Positions 23,912 through 30,732 of a stretch of DNA of 64,000 bases are shown here, piece after piece. Numbering within the stretch: position 1 is the stretch's first letter; every line of letters begins with the position of its first letter. The DNA comes from an uncultured Clostridia bacterium (GTDB lineage Bacteria > Bacillota > Clostridia > Oscillospirales > Ruminococcaceae). The position numbers and the translations under genes were made by a program. The notes under the pieces were generated by a model. The model saw only the letters and a list, made by a program, of their open reading frames with translations. It ran no database searches and was not told the origin of the DNA. The stretch lies in the NCBI GenBank assembly GCA_947389015.1, contig CANDVA010000004.1, positions 62,001 to 126,000 on the forward strand, given 5' to 3'.

Positions 23912-23955
23912 AGTGATCCTCCTTTAGCGGCGTATGTAAGTTTTTTATCAATTGT

Positions 23956-23984
23956 ATTGTATGCTTGTTTGGGGGCAAGTATGA
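23956..23984 (-). promoter_or_regulatory. Sigma-E-type promoter of sipL-spoIVA
   Basis: Minus strand TCATACTT (23977-23984), 13 bases, CATACAAT (23956-23963). The -10 equals the sigma-E consensus CATACAMT and the -35 is near KMATATT. A start near 23949 leaves a 38-base leader. Confidence 0.55.
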
Positions 23985-24017
23985 TAGTTTGGACATTTTT
24001 AAATGATAAAATTTCCA

Positions 24018-24050
24018 TTGACAACACGGCGCGTTTATGATATAATATCA
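24018..24050 (+). promoter_or_regulatory. Promoter of the Fur-family gene with overlapping palindrome
   Basis: TTGACA (24018-24023), 17 bases, TATAAT (24041-24046). A perfect 13-bp palindrome TGATAT-A-ATATCA (24038-24050) covers the -10 box, placed as expected for autorepression by the Fur/PerR-type product. Confidence 0.7.
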
Positions 24051-24080
24051 GTAACAATTATCGATAAGGCGGTCTTAAAA

Positions 24081-24479
24081 ATGACGGGTACGGCAGTCAG
24101 AAAATTTTCGCGGCAGCGCGAGCTTATATACAATCAGGTAAAAGAAAACCCCGTCCACCCGACGGCGGACGAGGTCTACACGGCGCTGAAAAAAGAACAC
24201 CCCGCTCTCAGCATGGGCACGGTATACCGAAACCTCAATCTGCTGTCCGAAACGGGAATGTTAAGGAAGATACATATAGATAACTCCCCCGAGCGCTTTG
24301 ACGCGCGCACCGACAGTCATTGTCACCTGATTTGCGGACAGTGCGGGAAAGTGTTCGATATCGAGGACGTTCTGCCCGAGGGTATAGAGAACCGCGTTTT
24401 CGAGCGGCACGGACATCTCGTCACCGAGACCGCGCTCAATTTTAAAGGTATATGCCGCGGCTGCGCGGAGAATAAATAA
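24081..24479 (+). CDS. Fur/PerR-family metal-dependent repressor
   Basis: 132 residues. A winged helix-turn-helix (about 10-80; HPTADEVYTALKKEHPALS, GTVYRNLNLLSETGMLRK) is followed by a dimerization domain with SHCHLICGQCGKVFDIE and a final CRGC, two CxxC pairs for structural zinc. His/Asp residues at DARTDSHCHL match the regulatory metal site. PerR (peroxide sensing) is more likely than Fur in an anaerobe, but the sequence does not settle it. ATG 24081 follows AAGGCGG by eight bases; upstream in-frame codons lie in the promoter. The gene stands alone with its own terminator. Confidence 0.88.
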   Translation: MTGTAVRKFSRQRELIYNQVKENPVHPTADEVYTALKKEHPALSMGTVYRNLNLLSETGMLRKIHIDNSPERFDARTDSHCHLICGQCGKVFDIEDVLPEGIENRVFERHGHLVTETALNFKGICRGCAENK

Positions 24480-24513
24480 AAGAGAGCCCCGAAAGGCTCT
24501 CTTAATTTTTGTT
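24480..24513. terminator. Terminator between convergent Fur-family and 62-aa genes
   Basis: AAGAGAGCC (24480-24488) and GGCTCTCTT (24495-24503), then a T-rich run to 24513. It may serve both directions, since the leftward 62-aa gene ends 10 bp away. Confidence 0.8.
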
Positions 24514-24522
24514 TTGCCGCCG

Positions 24523-24711
24523 TCAGCCGATGACCGAAAACAGAATGGTTACGGCGCTCACCCCGAGCATGCAGACGATCGCGACGATGTCCACAAGCCT
24601 GTTGGAGTTTTCTTTTTTGATGACGGGGTACTCGCGGATACATTCAAGCGCGCCGTCTTTCAGCGTATGTAGTTTTGTCTTTAGGCGGCGGAAATGGTTC
24701 TTCTTTTGCAT
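24523..24711 (-). CDS. 62-residue single-span membrane protein
   Basis: A basic N-terminal half (QKKNHFRRLKTKLHTLKD) and one C-terminal membrane helix (VDIVAIVCMLGVSAVTILFSVIG), so probably a tail-anchored protein. AAAGGGTG is seven bases before ATG 24711. It lies 27 bp downstream of the pilin gene in the same orientation and probably shares its transcript. No family is recognised; a role in pilus or membrane assembly is only suggested by position. Confidence 0.6.
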   Translation of the reverse strand: MQKKNHFRRLKTKLHTLKDGALECIREYPVIKKENSNRLVDIVAIVCMLGVSAVTILFSVIG

Positions 24712-24738
24712 TTAAATGCACCCTTTCGTTATTCCAAC

Positions 24739-25239
24739 TTATTTAACTTGAACTTTAGTTGCAGACGGAGCTGAGACCTTTGTGGTCTCACCAAGACCGC
24801 CCGTAGACGCATCCCATACAGACTTGAACGAACCCTCGGTGTATTCCACCTTAGAAACCTGACCGTCCTTAAGAGTAATTATTGCCTCGCGTTTTGTAGT
24901 TCCACTAGTTGCGTTAAGCTCGGGAATCTGCCTTTTAATGTAATCCTCCATTTTCATTCCTGTAACAGAACCGGAAAGAGTTCCCTCATCCATATCAACG
25001 GTGCTGGATGCAGTGCACATCTCGCCTTTCTTGGACATTACCGTTGCCGCAAACGTCTTAGCCAAATTCTGGATAGATTGACAGGTGCTCTCCGCGCTTC
25101 TCTTACGAGAGCTCTCGATTACGCCGGAAAGCGTGGGGATAAGGATAGCGGCGAGAACGCCGATGATCGCGATAACGACGATCAGCTCAACGAGCGTGAA
25201 GCCCTTTTTGGCTCTCAGAGCCTGAAGTTTCTTTATCAT
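24739..25239 (-). CDS. Type IV pilin-like protein
   Basis: 166 residues with a class III prepilin signal: basic leader IKKLQALRAKKG, cleavage before Phe, then FTLVELIVVIAIIGVLAAIL with Glu at +5, required for assembly. The rest (about 35-166) is a small pseudopilin-like head with Ser/Thr/Gly-rich loops and no transmembrane segment. After prepilin peptidase cleavage it would be built into a pilus or secretion pseudopilus. AGGAGG lies eight bases before ATG 25239. It is expressed from a consensus promoter that carries three palindromic operators, through a 160-base leader with a hairpin. No other pilus genes are in the window. Confidence 0.9.
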   Translation of the reverse strand: MIKKLQALRAKKGFTLVELIVVIAIIGVLAAILIPTLSGVIESSRKRSAESTCQSIQNLAKTFAATVMSKKGEMCTASSTVDMDEGTLSGSVTGMKMEDYIKRQIPELNATSGTTKREAIITLKDGQVSKVEYTEGSFKSVWDASTGGLGETTKVSAPSATKVQVK

Positions 25240-25254
25240 AATAAAGACCTCCTG

Positions 25255-25341
25255 TAAAAAAATTTTTACCCGCACAAGGAATTTCGTGCGGGTTTTATAT
25301 ATAACCACGTCGTGGCTATATCCCGCTTTGTGCCTTTCGGC
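25255..25341 (-). promoter_or_regulatory. Pilin mRNA leader with alternative hairpins (possible attenuator)
   Basis: On the minus strand, CCCGCAC (25286-25292) pairs with GTGCGGG (25269-25275) in a terminator-like stem followed by AAAAA and a T-run. Upstream, GCGGG (25322-25326) can instead pair with the same CCCGC, around a second hairpin ATATAGCCACG/CGTGGTTATAT (25299-25321). The two folds exclude each other. A small GCC-GAAA-GGC stem-loop precedes them. This looks like attenuation or a switch, but no known riboswitch class is matched convincingly. Confidence 0.45.
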
Positions 25342-25380
25342 TTTTCTTTCTTTTGCTCATTCTGTATATATTTGTGTATT

Positions 25381-25454
25381 ACTACACTTATGTAGTTTTT
25401 CTAATGCTATTATACTACACAACGGTAGTTTTGTCAATACTACAAATGTGTAGT
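25381..25454. promoter_or_regulatory. Pilin promoter with three ACTACA-N4-TGTAGT operators
   Basis: Leftward promoter TTGACA (25432-25437), 17 bases, TATAAT (25409-25414). Three 16-bp palindromes of form ACTACA-N4-TGTAGT lie at 25381-25396, 25414-25429 (one mismatch) and 25439-25454. The second touches the -10 and the third lies just upstream of the -35, and also within the promoter region of the rightward XRE gene (-10 TATAAT, 25459-25464). A shared operator array for the divergent XRE protein is the simplest reading. Confidence 0.75.
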
Positions 25455-25498
25455 GTGATATAATTTGTACAAAATATTAAAAGAAAGGAAGTTTTTTT

Positions 25499-25723
25499 GT
25501 GAAAAATTACTATGAACGAATGCGGGATCTTCGCGAGGACGGCGATCTGCGGCAGTCGGATATGGCGGAAATCCTCGGTCTTACCAACCAGCAGGCATAT
25601 CAGCGATACGAGGCGGGACGAGCGCTGATGCCGATACACTTGCTGATAAAGGTCGCAATACAATTTGACGTGTCTCTCGATTATCTATGCGGACTTACCG
25701 ATGATAAACGGAAGTTCTGGTAA
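25499..25723 (+). CDS. Small XRE-family regulator, divergent from the pilin gene
   Basis: 74 residues, essentially only a helix-turn-helix: YYERMRDLREDGDLRQSDMAEILGL, NQQAYQRYEAGRA and LLIKVAIQFDVSLDYLCGLT. The start is GTG 25499, seven bases after GAAAGGAAG. It lies beside three identical-form palindromes covering both its own and the pilin promoter, so it probably represses or activates pilin synthesis and its own gene. No sensory domain is present, so any signal must act through another protein or through its concentration. Confidence 0.85.
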   Translation: MKNYYERMRDLREDGDLRQSDMAEILGLTNQQAYQRYEAGRALMPIHLLIKVAIQFDVSLDYLCGLTDDKRKFW

Positions 25724-25761
25724 GCACATGGATGATCGGGAGAATTTTTTTGTCAAATATC

Positions 25762-25790
25762 TTGTAATTGTGAAGCATTTCTGTTATAAT
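25762..25790 (+). promoter_or_regulatory. pyrB promoter
   Basis: TTGTAA (25762-25767), 17 bases, TATAAT (25785-25790). The start codon follows within about 23 bases, leaving no room for a PyrR-type attenuator. Confidence 0.65.
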
Positions 25791-25812
25791 TGTTGTAACA
25801 GAGGTGATTTTT

Positions 25813-26889
25813 TTGAACAATTTTAACAATCTGGTGGATATGGACGACTACACCGTTCCGCAGTGGAACGAGATAATCGGTCTGGCCGAAAAGATCAAGG
25901 CAAACCCCGAGGAGTACTCCGAAAAGTGCAGGGGCAAAATAATGGCGACGCTGTTCTACGAGCCGTCGACCCGCACGCAGATGAGCTTTCAGGCAGCAAT
26001 GATACGCTTGGGCGGCAACATCATCGGCTTTGACAACCCCGGCAACTCCTCCGTCGCCAAGGGTGAGAACCTCAAGGACACGATCAAGATAGTCAGCACC
26101 TACTCCGATATCCTTGTTATGCGCCACACGCAGGAGGGCTCGGCAAAGGCGGCGGCGCTTGTCGCGGACTGTCACGTCATCAACGCTGGCGACGGCGGTC
26201 ACCTCCACCCCACCCAGACCCTCACCGATCTGCTCACGCTGAAATGCGAGCTCGGACGTCTGGACAACCTTACCGTGGGATTGTGCGGAGATCTGAAATA
26301 CGGAAGAACGGTACATTCGCTCGTCAAGGCGCTTTCCTGCTATCCGAACAACAAATTCGTGCTTATCTCCACGCCCGATCTGGCGCTGCCGAGCTATATC
26401 AAGGACGTTATCAGAGCGCGCGGCTCGGAGTTCACCGAAGTGAACACGATCGACGAGGCGATCAAGGACCTCGATATGCTGTATATGACACGTATCCAAC
26501 GCGAGCGCTTCGCCGACGACAGCGAATACGAGCGCCAGAAGGACGTATACTGTCTCACCAAGGCGAAAATGCAGTACGCTCGTAAGGATATGATAGTAAT
26601 GCACCCCCTGCCCCGCGTCAACGAGATAGAGGTAGCCGTCGACGACGACCCCCGCGCGGCGTATTTCCGACAAGCAAACAACGGAATGTACGTCAGAATG
26701 GCGCTTATTCTATACACCATGACCCGCGAGCCGAAGATCAAGCCCCTGCTCGTCGGAGAGATACATAAGGACATCGCCTGCACCAATCCCAAATGCGTTA
26801 CCCGTACCGAGGAATACCTCCCCCATAGCTTCATCAACCGCGGAGATATTCTGGTATGCGAATACTGCGACGAACGAATTCTTCTATAA
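25813..26889 (+). CDS. pyrB: Aspartate carbamoyltransferase with a PyrI-like zinc-binding tail
   Basis: 358 residues. It forms N-carbamoyl-aspartate from carbamoyl phosphate and aspartate, the committed step of pyrimidine synthesis. The carbamoyl-phosphate site FYEPSTRTQ is near residues 48-56, with HPTQ and HPLPRVNEI further on. After the catalytic chain (about 310 residues) comes CTNPKC...CEYC (about 322-355), the four-cysteine zinc module of PyrI, without the nucleotide-binding allosteric domain. TTG 25813 is the likely start, six bases after GAGGTG; GTG 25804 would overlap that site. The gene stands alone between its promoter and terminator. Confidence 0.93.
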   Translation: MNNFNNLVDMDDYTVPQWNEIIGLAEKIKANPEEYSEKCRGKIMATLFYEPSTRTQMSFQAAMIRLGGNIIGFDNPGNSSVAKGENLKDTIKIVSTYSDILVMRHTQEGSAKAAALVADCHVINAGDGGHLHPTQTLTDLLTLKCELGRLDNLTVGLCGDLKYGRTVHSLVKALSCYPNNKFVLISTPDLALPSYIKDVIRARGSEFTEVNTIDEAIKDLDMLYMTRIQRERFADDSEYERQKDVYCLTKAKMQYARKDMIVMHPLPRVNEIEVAVDDDPRAAYFRQANNGMYVRMALILYTMTREPKIKPLLVGEIHKDIACTNPKCVTRTEEYLPHSFINRGDILVCEYCDERILL

Positions 26890-26893
26890 CAGC

Positions 26894-26922
26894 AAAAGCC
26901 GAGGTATCACGCCTCGGCTTTT
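26894..26922. terminator. Bidirectional terminator after pyrB
   Basis: AAAAGCCGAGG (26894-26904) and CCTCGGCTTTT (26912-26922) around a seven-base loop; the A-run and T-run serve the two convergent genes. Confidence 0.88.
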
Positions 26923-26924
26923 CG

Positions 26925-27422
26925 TCAATTAAACGTTATATTAAGCTGCTGTATCATCTCTTTAAGATCGCTCATTTGCATTGCATAGCATATAAAGTGA
27001 ACAAGGCAGGGGTTTCCGAGAAATATCACTATCCACCCCGACAGCTTTACGGGTCGGGCAATATGAAAGAACAGTCCCGAAAACACCAGCGACATCAGTA
27101 GCAGTATACCCTCCGCTATCATCATTACCCCGAAATCGAGGAACTCCCTCGCAATGCTCACTGCCGCGAGCGTACATAAGGATATCACCAACCGCGGCAG
27201 GAACTGCTCCGAGGTATCGATACGCATTATAAGCGTCAGAAGCAGCGGCAGCAGTCCGCACGCCGCAAACGCTATGATAAAGCTCCACCTGTGCATGAAA
27301 TGTATCGCGAAGTCGCCCAGCGCGAACGAGCCGCTTATATACTTGTACGCCGCCCAGACCATTATTCCCGCGGGAAACGCCAACGAGCCTAGCAGCTCGT
27401 ATTTTGTGAGTTTATGTTTCAT
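26925..27422 (-). CDS. Multi-spanning membrane protein of unknown function
   Basis: 165 residues with about five hydrophobic segments (near 10-28, 45-65, 75-92, 95-118 and 125-145). The loops carry a short basic start (MKHKLTKYE) and no recognisable motif. GGAGG precedes ATG 27422. It is flanked by terminators on both sides, so it forms its own transcription unit. No function is proposed. Confidence 0.7.
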   Translation of the reverse strand: MKHKLTKYELLGSLAFPAGIMVWAAYKYISGSFALGDFAIHFMHRWSFIIAFAACGLLPLLLTLIMRIDTSEQFLPRLVISLCTLAAVSIAREFLDFGVMMIAEGILLLMSLVFSGLFFHIARPVKLSGWIVIFLGNPCLVHFICYAMQMSDLKEMIQQLNITFN

Positions 27423-27446
27423 TACTCCTCCGCAAATTTAAAACAT

Positions 27447-27471
27447 AAGGCTTGCCGTATCAGCAAGCCTT
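27447..27471 (-). terminator. Terminator of the oadG-oadB-SIMPL unit
   Basis: AAGGCTTGC (27447-27455) and GCAAGCCTT (27463-27471) with a seven-base loop, followed on the minus strand by ATGTTTTAAATTT. Confidence 0.75.
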
Positions 27472-27484
27472 ATTTGCAGTTTAG

Positions 27485-28138
27485 TCAGATAATTTCCCAG
27501 ATAAACACAGCCGAATCGTTCGACTCGATATTTTCCGGCTCAAACTCGGGAACCGCACCCGCCACGGCAACTCCGCGCTCCATCTCCATTTTATAGACGC
27601 TCGGCGAGAAAACGTTGACATCAGTCCAGTCGTAATTGATCTTTATGAGCATTCCTAGCTTCGCGCCCGAAGCCGCGCAAAGAACCTCTGCCTTTTGACG
27701 GGCGTTTTCCGTTGCGGACACAAGCAGCTCCGCGCTCACTCTCTCGGGATATTTCACGGTAAACTTTATCGAAAACTCCGCGTTCGCTCCGCTTTCCGAT
27801 ATCGCAGTGAGCGTCTGCGCAAGCCGTTTCGCGTCCATATCGAACGACAGCTTGAGCGTGTAGCGGCAAACATATCCCGCAAAAACGTTGCGGTATCTGC
27901 CGTGCTCGTCGGTCTCACCCTCGTAATTGGTGCTCACGTTGAACGCGAGCGTTTTTAAGTCCTCTTTCGCGAACCCAGAGGAAACGACCGCATTTTGCAG
28001 CATTTCAATGCGCTTATTCGCGTTTTCAACGGACTTGACGTATTCTTTATCCTTAGAAACGATATTCATCGTTACGGCGATAAAGTCGGGCTTTACGGAG
28101 GCAGTCCCGATACCTTTTACTGTTATTGTTCTCGGCAT
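27485..28138 (-). CDS. SIMPL-domain (DUF541) protein, apparently cytoplasmic
   Basis: 217 residues covering one SIMPL domain, with the family start RTITVKGIGTASVKPDFIAVTMNI and the later ATENARQKAEVLCAASGAKLG motif. Most relatives are exported or membrane-anchored; no signal peptide is visible here. Molecular function of the family is unclear. The gene begins three bases after the oadB stop, so it is translated from the same message as the sodium-pump subunits, an association that has no known explanation. Confidence 0.88.
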   Translation of the reverse strand: MPRTITVKGIGTASVKPDFIAVTMNIVSKDKEYVKSVENANKRIEMLQNAVVSSGFAKEDLKTLAFNVSTNYEGETDEHGRYRNVFAGYVCRYTLKLSFDMDAKRLAQTLTAISESGANAEFSIKFTVKYPERVSAELLVSATENARQKAEVLCAASGAKLGMLIKINYDWTDVNVFSPSVYKMEMERGVAVAGAVPEFEPENIESNDSAVFIWEII

Positions 28139-28141
28139 ATC

Positions 28142-29428
28142 TTACCCCAAAACGGACAGCAATACGCCCGCCGCGACTGCGGAGCCTATAACGCCCGCGA
28201 CGTTCGGACCCATTGCGTGCATAAGCAGGAAGTTGGAGGGATTGGTCTGCGCGCCGACCTTCTGCGACACGCGCGCCGCCATAGGAACGGCGGAAACGCC
28301 CGCGGAGCCGATAAGCGGATTTATCTTCTTTCCGGAGATGATATACATCAGCTTGCCGAGCAGGACGCCGCATGCCGTGCCGACGCAGAACGCGATCAGA
28401 CCAAGCACGATAATGAAAATCGTTTTCCAGCTGAGGAAGTTATCCGCAACAGCGGTCGCGCCGACCGTAATACCCAAGAATATCGTAATAATGTTCATCA
28501 GCTCGTTCTGAGCGGTCTTGACAAGTCTGTCGCAAACACCCGACTCCTTCATGAGGTTACCGAACATAAGGATACCGACCAACGGAGCAGCCGACGGAAC
28601 GATCAGCGAAACTATAACGGTAACGGCAATCGGGAATACAACCTTCTCAATCCTGGATACCTCACGGAGCTGCCCCATCTTTACAGCGCGTTCCTTTTCG
28701 GTTGTAAGTGCCTTCATAATAGGCGGCTGAATAACGGGAACCAGCGCCATGTACGAATACGCCGCGACCGCAATCGAGCCCAACAGCTGCGGCGCCAGCT
28801 TAGACGTAAGGTAGATCGCCGTAGGACCGTCCGCGCCGCCAATAATCGCAATGGACGCCGCTTCTTTAAGCGTGAAACCGTCGAAGCCGATCCCCGACAG
28901 ATCGAAGAAGTTCAGCAGACACGCTCCGAGGAACGTAAAGAAAATACCGCCTTGAGCAGCTGCGCCGAGCAAAAAGCTCTTTGGGTTAGCAATCAGCGGA
29001 CCGAAATCGGTCATAGAGCCAATGCCGAGGAAGATAAGCGGCGGATATATCTGAAGCTTAACACCCAGATACAGCATATCTAACAGGCCGCCCTCGTGCA
29101 GTACCCTGCCGTAATCAAGCGAGGTCTCCGGCATAAATATCGACATATATATCTGACCGCCCAATCCCGCGTCAACGTAAGTCGGCGCGAAATAGGGGTT
29201 GGTCGCGGGATCCCACAGCTCAGGGTGATAAAGCCCCGTAAGCGGCAGGTTGGTGAGCAACATACCGAACGCTATAGGCAGCATAAGCAGCGGTTCATAC
29301 TGCTTGACGATCGCGAGATAAAAAAGGACGAACGAAAGGAGGATCATAATTATGCATCTGATATCGCTCAATCCCGTAAAACCGGATGTGTCAATAAGTC
29401 CGGTTATCGTACTTTTAAATATTTCCAT
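28142..29428 (-). CDS. oadB: Sodium ion-translocating decarboxylase, beta subunit
   Basis: 428 residues, a polytopic membrane protein of the OadB/GcdB/MmdB family. Characteristic segments are FLGIGSMTDFGPLIANP and the conserved sodium-site motif IGGADGPTAIYLTSKLAP, plus GVSAVPMAARVSQ towards the end. It couples decarboxylation of a carboxybiotin substrate to export of sodium ions. The carboxyltransferase (alpha) and biotin carrier subunits are not adjacent, so whether the substrate is oxaloacetate, methylmalonyl-CoA or glutaconyl-CoA cannot be told. AAAGGAAAA precedes ATG 29428; oadG lies 17 bp upstream. Confidence 0.93.
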   Translation of the reverse strand: MEIFKSTITGLIDTSGFTGLSDIRCIIMILLSFVLFYLAIVKQYEPLLMLPIAFGMLLTNLPLTGLYHPELWDPATNPYFAPTYVDAGLGGQIYMSIFMPETSLDYGRVLHEGGLLDMLYLGVKLQIYPPLIFLGIGSMTDFGPLIANPKSFLLGAAAQGGIFFTFLGACLLNFFDLSGIGFDGFTLKEAASIAIIGGADGPTAIYLTSKLAPQLLGSIAVAAYSYMALVPVIQPPIMKALTTEKERAVKMGQLREVSRIEKVVFPIAVTVIVSLIVPSAAPLVGILMFGNLMKESGVCDRLVKTAQNELMNIITIFLGITVGATAVADNFLSWKTIFIIVLGLIAFCVGTACGVLLGKLMYIISGKKINPLIGSAGVSAVPMAARVSQKVGAQTNPSNFLLMHAMGPNVAGVIGSAVAAGVLLSVLG

Positions 29429-29445
29429 GATACGGTTTTCCTTTC

Positions 29446-29925
29446 TCAGAATTGACGCATATTATCGCTAAGTCCCGCCATAGACCACGCGGAGCGCGCA
29501 TGGGCATTCTTATGCCTGCTTATGCTCTTGATAGTGTAAGCAGTGCCCTCCGCCTCGGCATACGCCGCAATAGCCGCGCTGATAACTGCAACAATCTCTT
29601 CACCGTCGTCAACAGGCTCCTCCTCTTCGTCGACGGTTTCTTGTGCAACAGGCTCTGCGGCGAGCTTAGCCTTCTCGGCTTCGTCAGCGGCGGCTTTCTT
29701 CTCCGCCTTGCTCTTGTCGACAGCCTTGAAGATCATACCCATCAGCCAGAAGAAGAAGATCAATATCGCGAGGATAAGGAAAACGACCAGAATTCCCGTG
29801 ATGGTGAGAATTCCGACAGAACCCCAATAATCGGGATCGCCAAGCTGATCCTTAGCGCTTCCCAAGCTCTGAAGCCTGTTGATAGCGCCGCCGCTTTCCG
29901 ACAGCAAACTAAAAGCAATGTTCAT
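29446..29925 (-). CDS. oadG: Sodium-pump decarboxylase gamma subunit (OadG family)
   Basis: 159 residues with one membrane helix (about 36-64, VGILTITGILVVFLILAILI) followed by a Lys/Ala/Glu-rich linker and an acidic stretch, then a C-terminal segment (EIVAVISAAIAAYAEAEG) resembling other clostridial OadG proteins. The subunit assembles and stabilises the decarboxylase complex. The downstream oadB is 17 bp away. AAAGGAG precedes ATG 29925, and a consensus promoter lies about 60 bp upstream. Confidence 0.85.
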   Translation of the reverse strand: MNIAFSLLSESGGAINRLQSLGSAKDQLGDPDYWGSVGILTITGILVVFLILAILIFFFWLMGMIFKAVDKSKAEKKAAADEAEKAKLAAEPVAQETVDEEEEPVDDGEEIVAVISAAIAAYAEAEGTAYTIKSISRHKNAHARSAWSMAGLSDNMRQF

Positions 29926-29983
29926 CTATAACTACTCCTTTTTCACTCGAAAAAAATCGAGAATTATTTCCGAAATCAAAATT

Positions 29984-30012
29984 ATTATACTATATTTTCA
30001 AAAAAAATTCAA
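29984..30012 (-). promoter_or_regulatory. Promoter of the oadG-oadB-SIMPL unit
   Basis: Minus strand TTGAAT (30007-30012), 17 bases, TATAAT (29984-29989). Confidence 0.65.
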
Positions 30013-30054
30013 CATATTATCTAAAATTTTTTTGACAAAGTTTTACAAGGAAAA

Positions 30055-30080
30055 TACAGCACTTTGCACAAAATGCTGTA
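30055..30080 (-). terminator. Weak terminator after the HAD phosphatase gene
   Basis: TACAGCA (30055-30061) and TGCTGTA (30074-30080) with a 12-base loop; the following T-run on the minus strand is short (TTTT). Confidence 0.5.
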
Positions 30081-30086
30081 ATAAAT

Positions 30087-30731
30087 TTATATTTTTATCA
30101 CAAAGTCAAGCACTTCGCGCAAATTATTTCCGATAAAAACGTTGTTATACTCCGAAAAATCGGTCGTAGTGCCGGTAAGAACGGCCGCAAAATCCACTCC
30201 CGCCGACTGCGCCGCTTTTGCGTCGACAAAACAGTCGCCGACATACAACACCTCCCGTTTGTGCGTCCCAAGCGCTTCGACAGCTTTCACCAAACCCTCG
30301 GGATCGGGCTTTTCGCGCGTTACATCATCGCCGCCGACTATCACATCTATAAGGCTCTCTGCATTAAATTTACGCAGTATCTCATCAATGCGGTAGTGAA
30401 ACTTTGAGGTTACTATACCTGTCTTGAATCCAAGCCGCCGAAGCTCCGAAAGGGTCGGGAGCGCATCCTCGTACATTACCGCGCTGTCGGTCATTACCTT
30501 GTCCGCGCTCTCACGGAACAGCGCCGCAAAACGCTCCGCCGCATCTTCGTCGTAACTTCCCGTCAGTGTGCGGAATACGTCCTTAAGCGACATGCCGATA
30601 GTACGCCGTATCTCATTATCCGTTTTTTCCATAAACCCAAGCTTTTCAAGCGCATAATTGCAGCTTAATTTAATACCGCAAGCGCTGTCTCCGAGCGTAA
30701 AATCGTAGTCAAAAATGACTGCTTTGTACAT
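30087..30731 (-). CDS. HAD-superfamily phosphatase (phosphoglycolate phosphatase/PpaX-like)
   Basis: 214 residues with the haloacid dehalogenase motifs in order: Asp8 and Asp10 in VIFDYDFTLGD, Thr/Ser in TGIVTSKF, Lys in DVTREKPDP and the acidic pair in VLYVGDCFVDAKAA. The cap is of the small helical type. Likely substrates are phosphoglycolate or pyrophosphate, which cannot be separated by sequence. ATG 30731 follows GGAGG by five bases and starts just after the stop of the SDR gene. It is the last gene of the DUF5711 / cvpA / clpE / SDR / HAD run. Confidence 0.88.
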   Translation of the reverse strand: MYKAVIFDYDFTLGDSACGIKLSCNYALEKLGFMEKTDNEIRRTIGMSLKDVFRTLTGSYDEDAAERFAALFRESADKVMTDSAVMYEDALPTLSELRRLGFKTGIVTSKFHYRIDEILRKFNAESLIDVIVGGDDVTREKPDPEGLVKAVEALGTHKREVLYVGDCFVDAKAAQSAGVDFAAVLTGTTTDFSEYNNVFIGNNLREVLDFVIKI

Positions 30732-30732
30732 A

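Noticed and set aside
25299-25402. Cyclic-di-GMP class I riboswitch before the pilin gene
   Set aside because: A GAAA-capped stem followed by ACAAAGC is suggestive, but the conserved 5' half and tetraloop receptor could not be identified. Kept only as an attenuator-like leader.
27995-29083. 362-codon open frame on the plus strand
   Set aside because: Antisense of oadB; Arg/His/Gln-rich with no recognisable feature.
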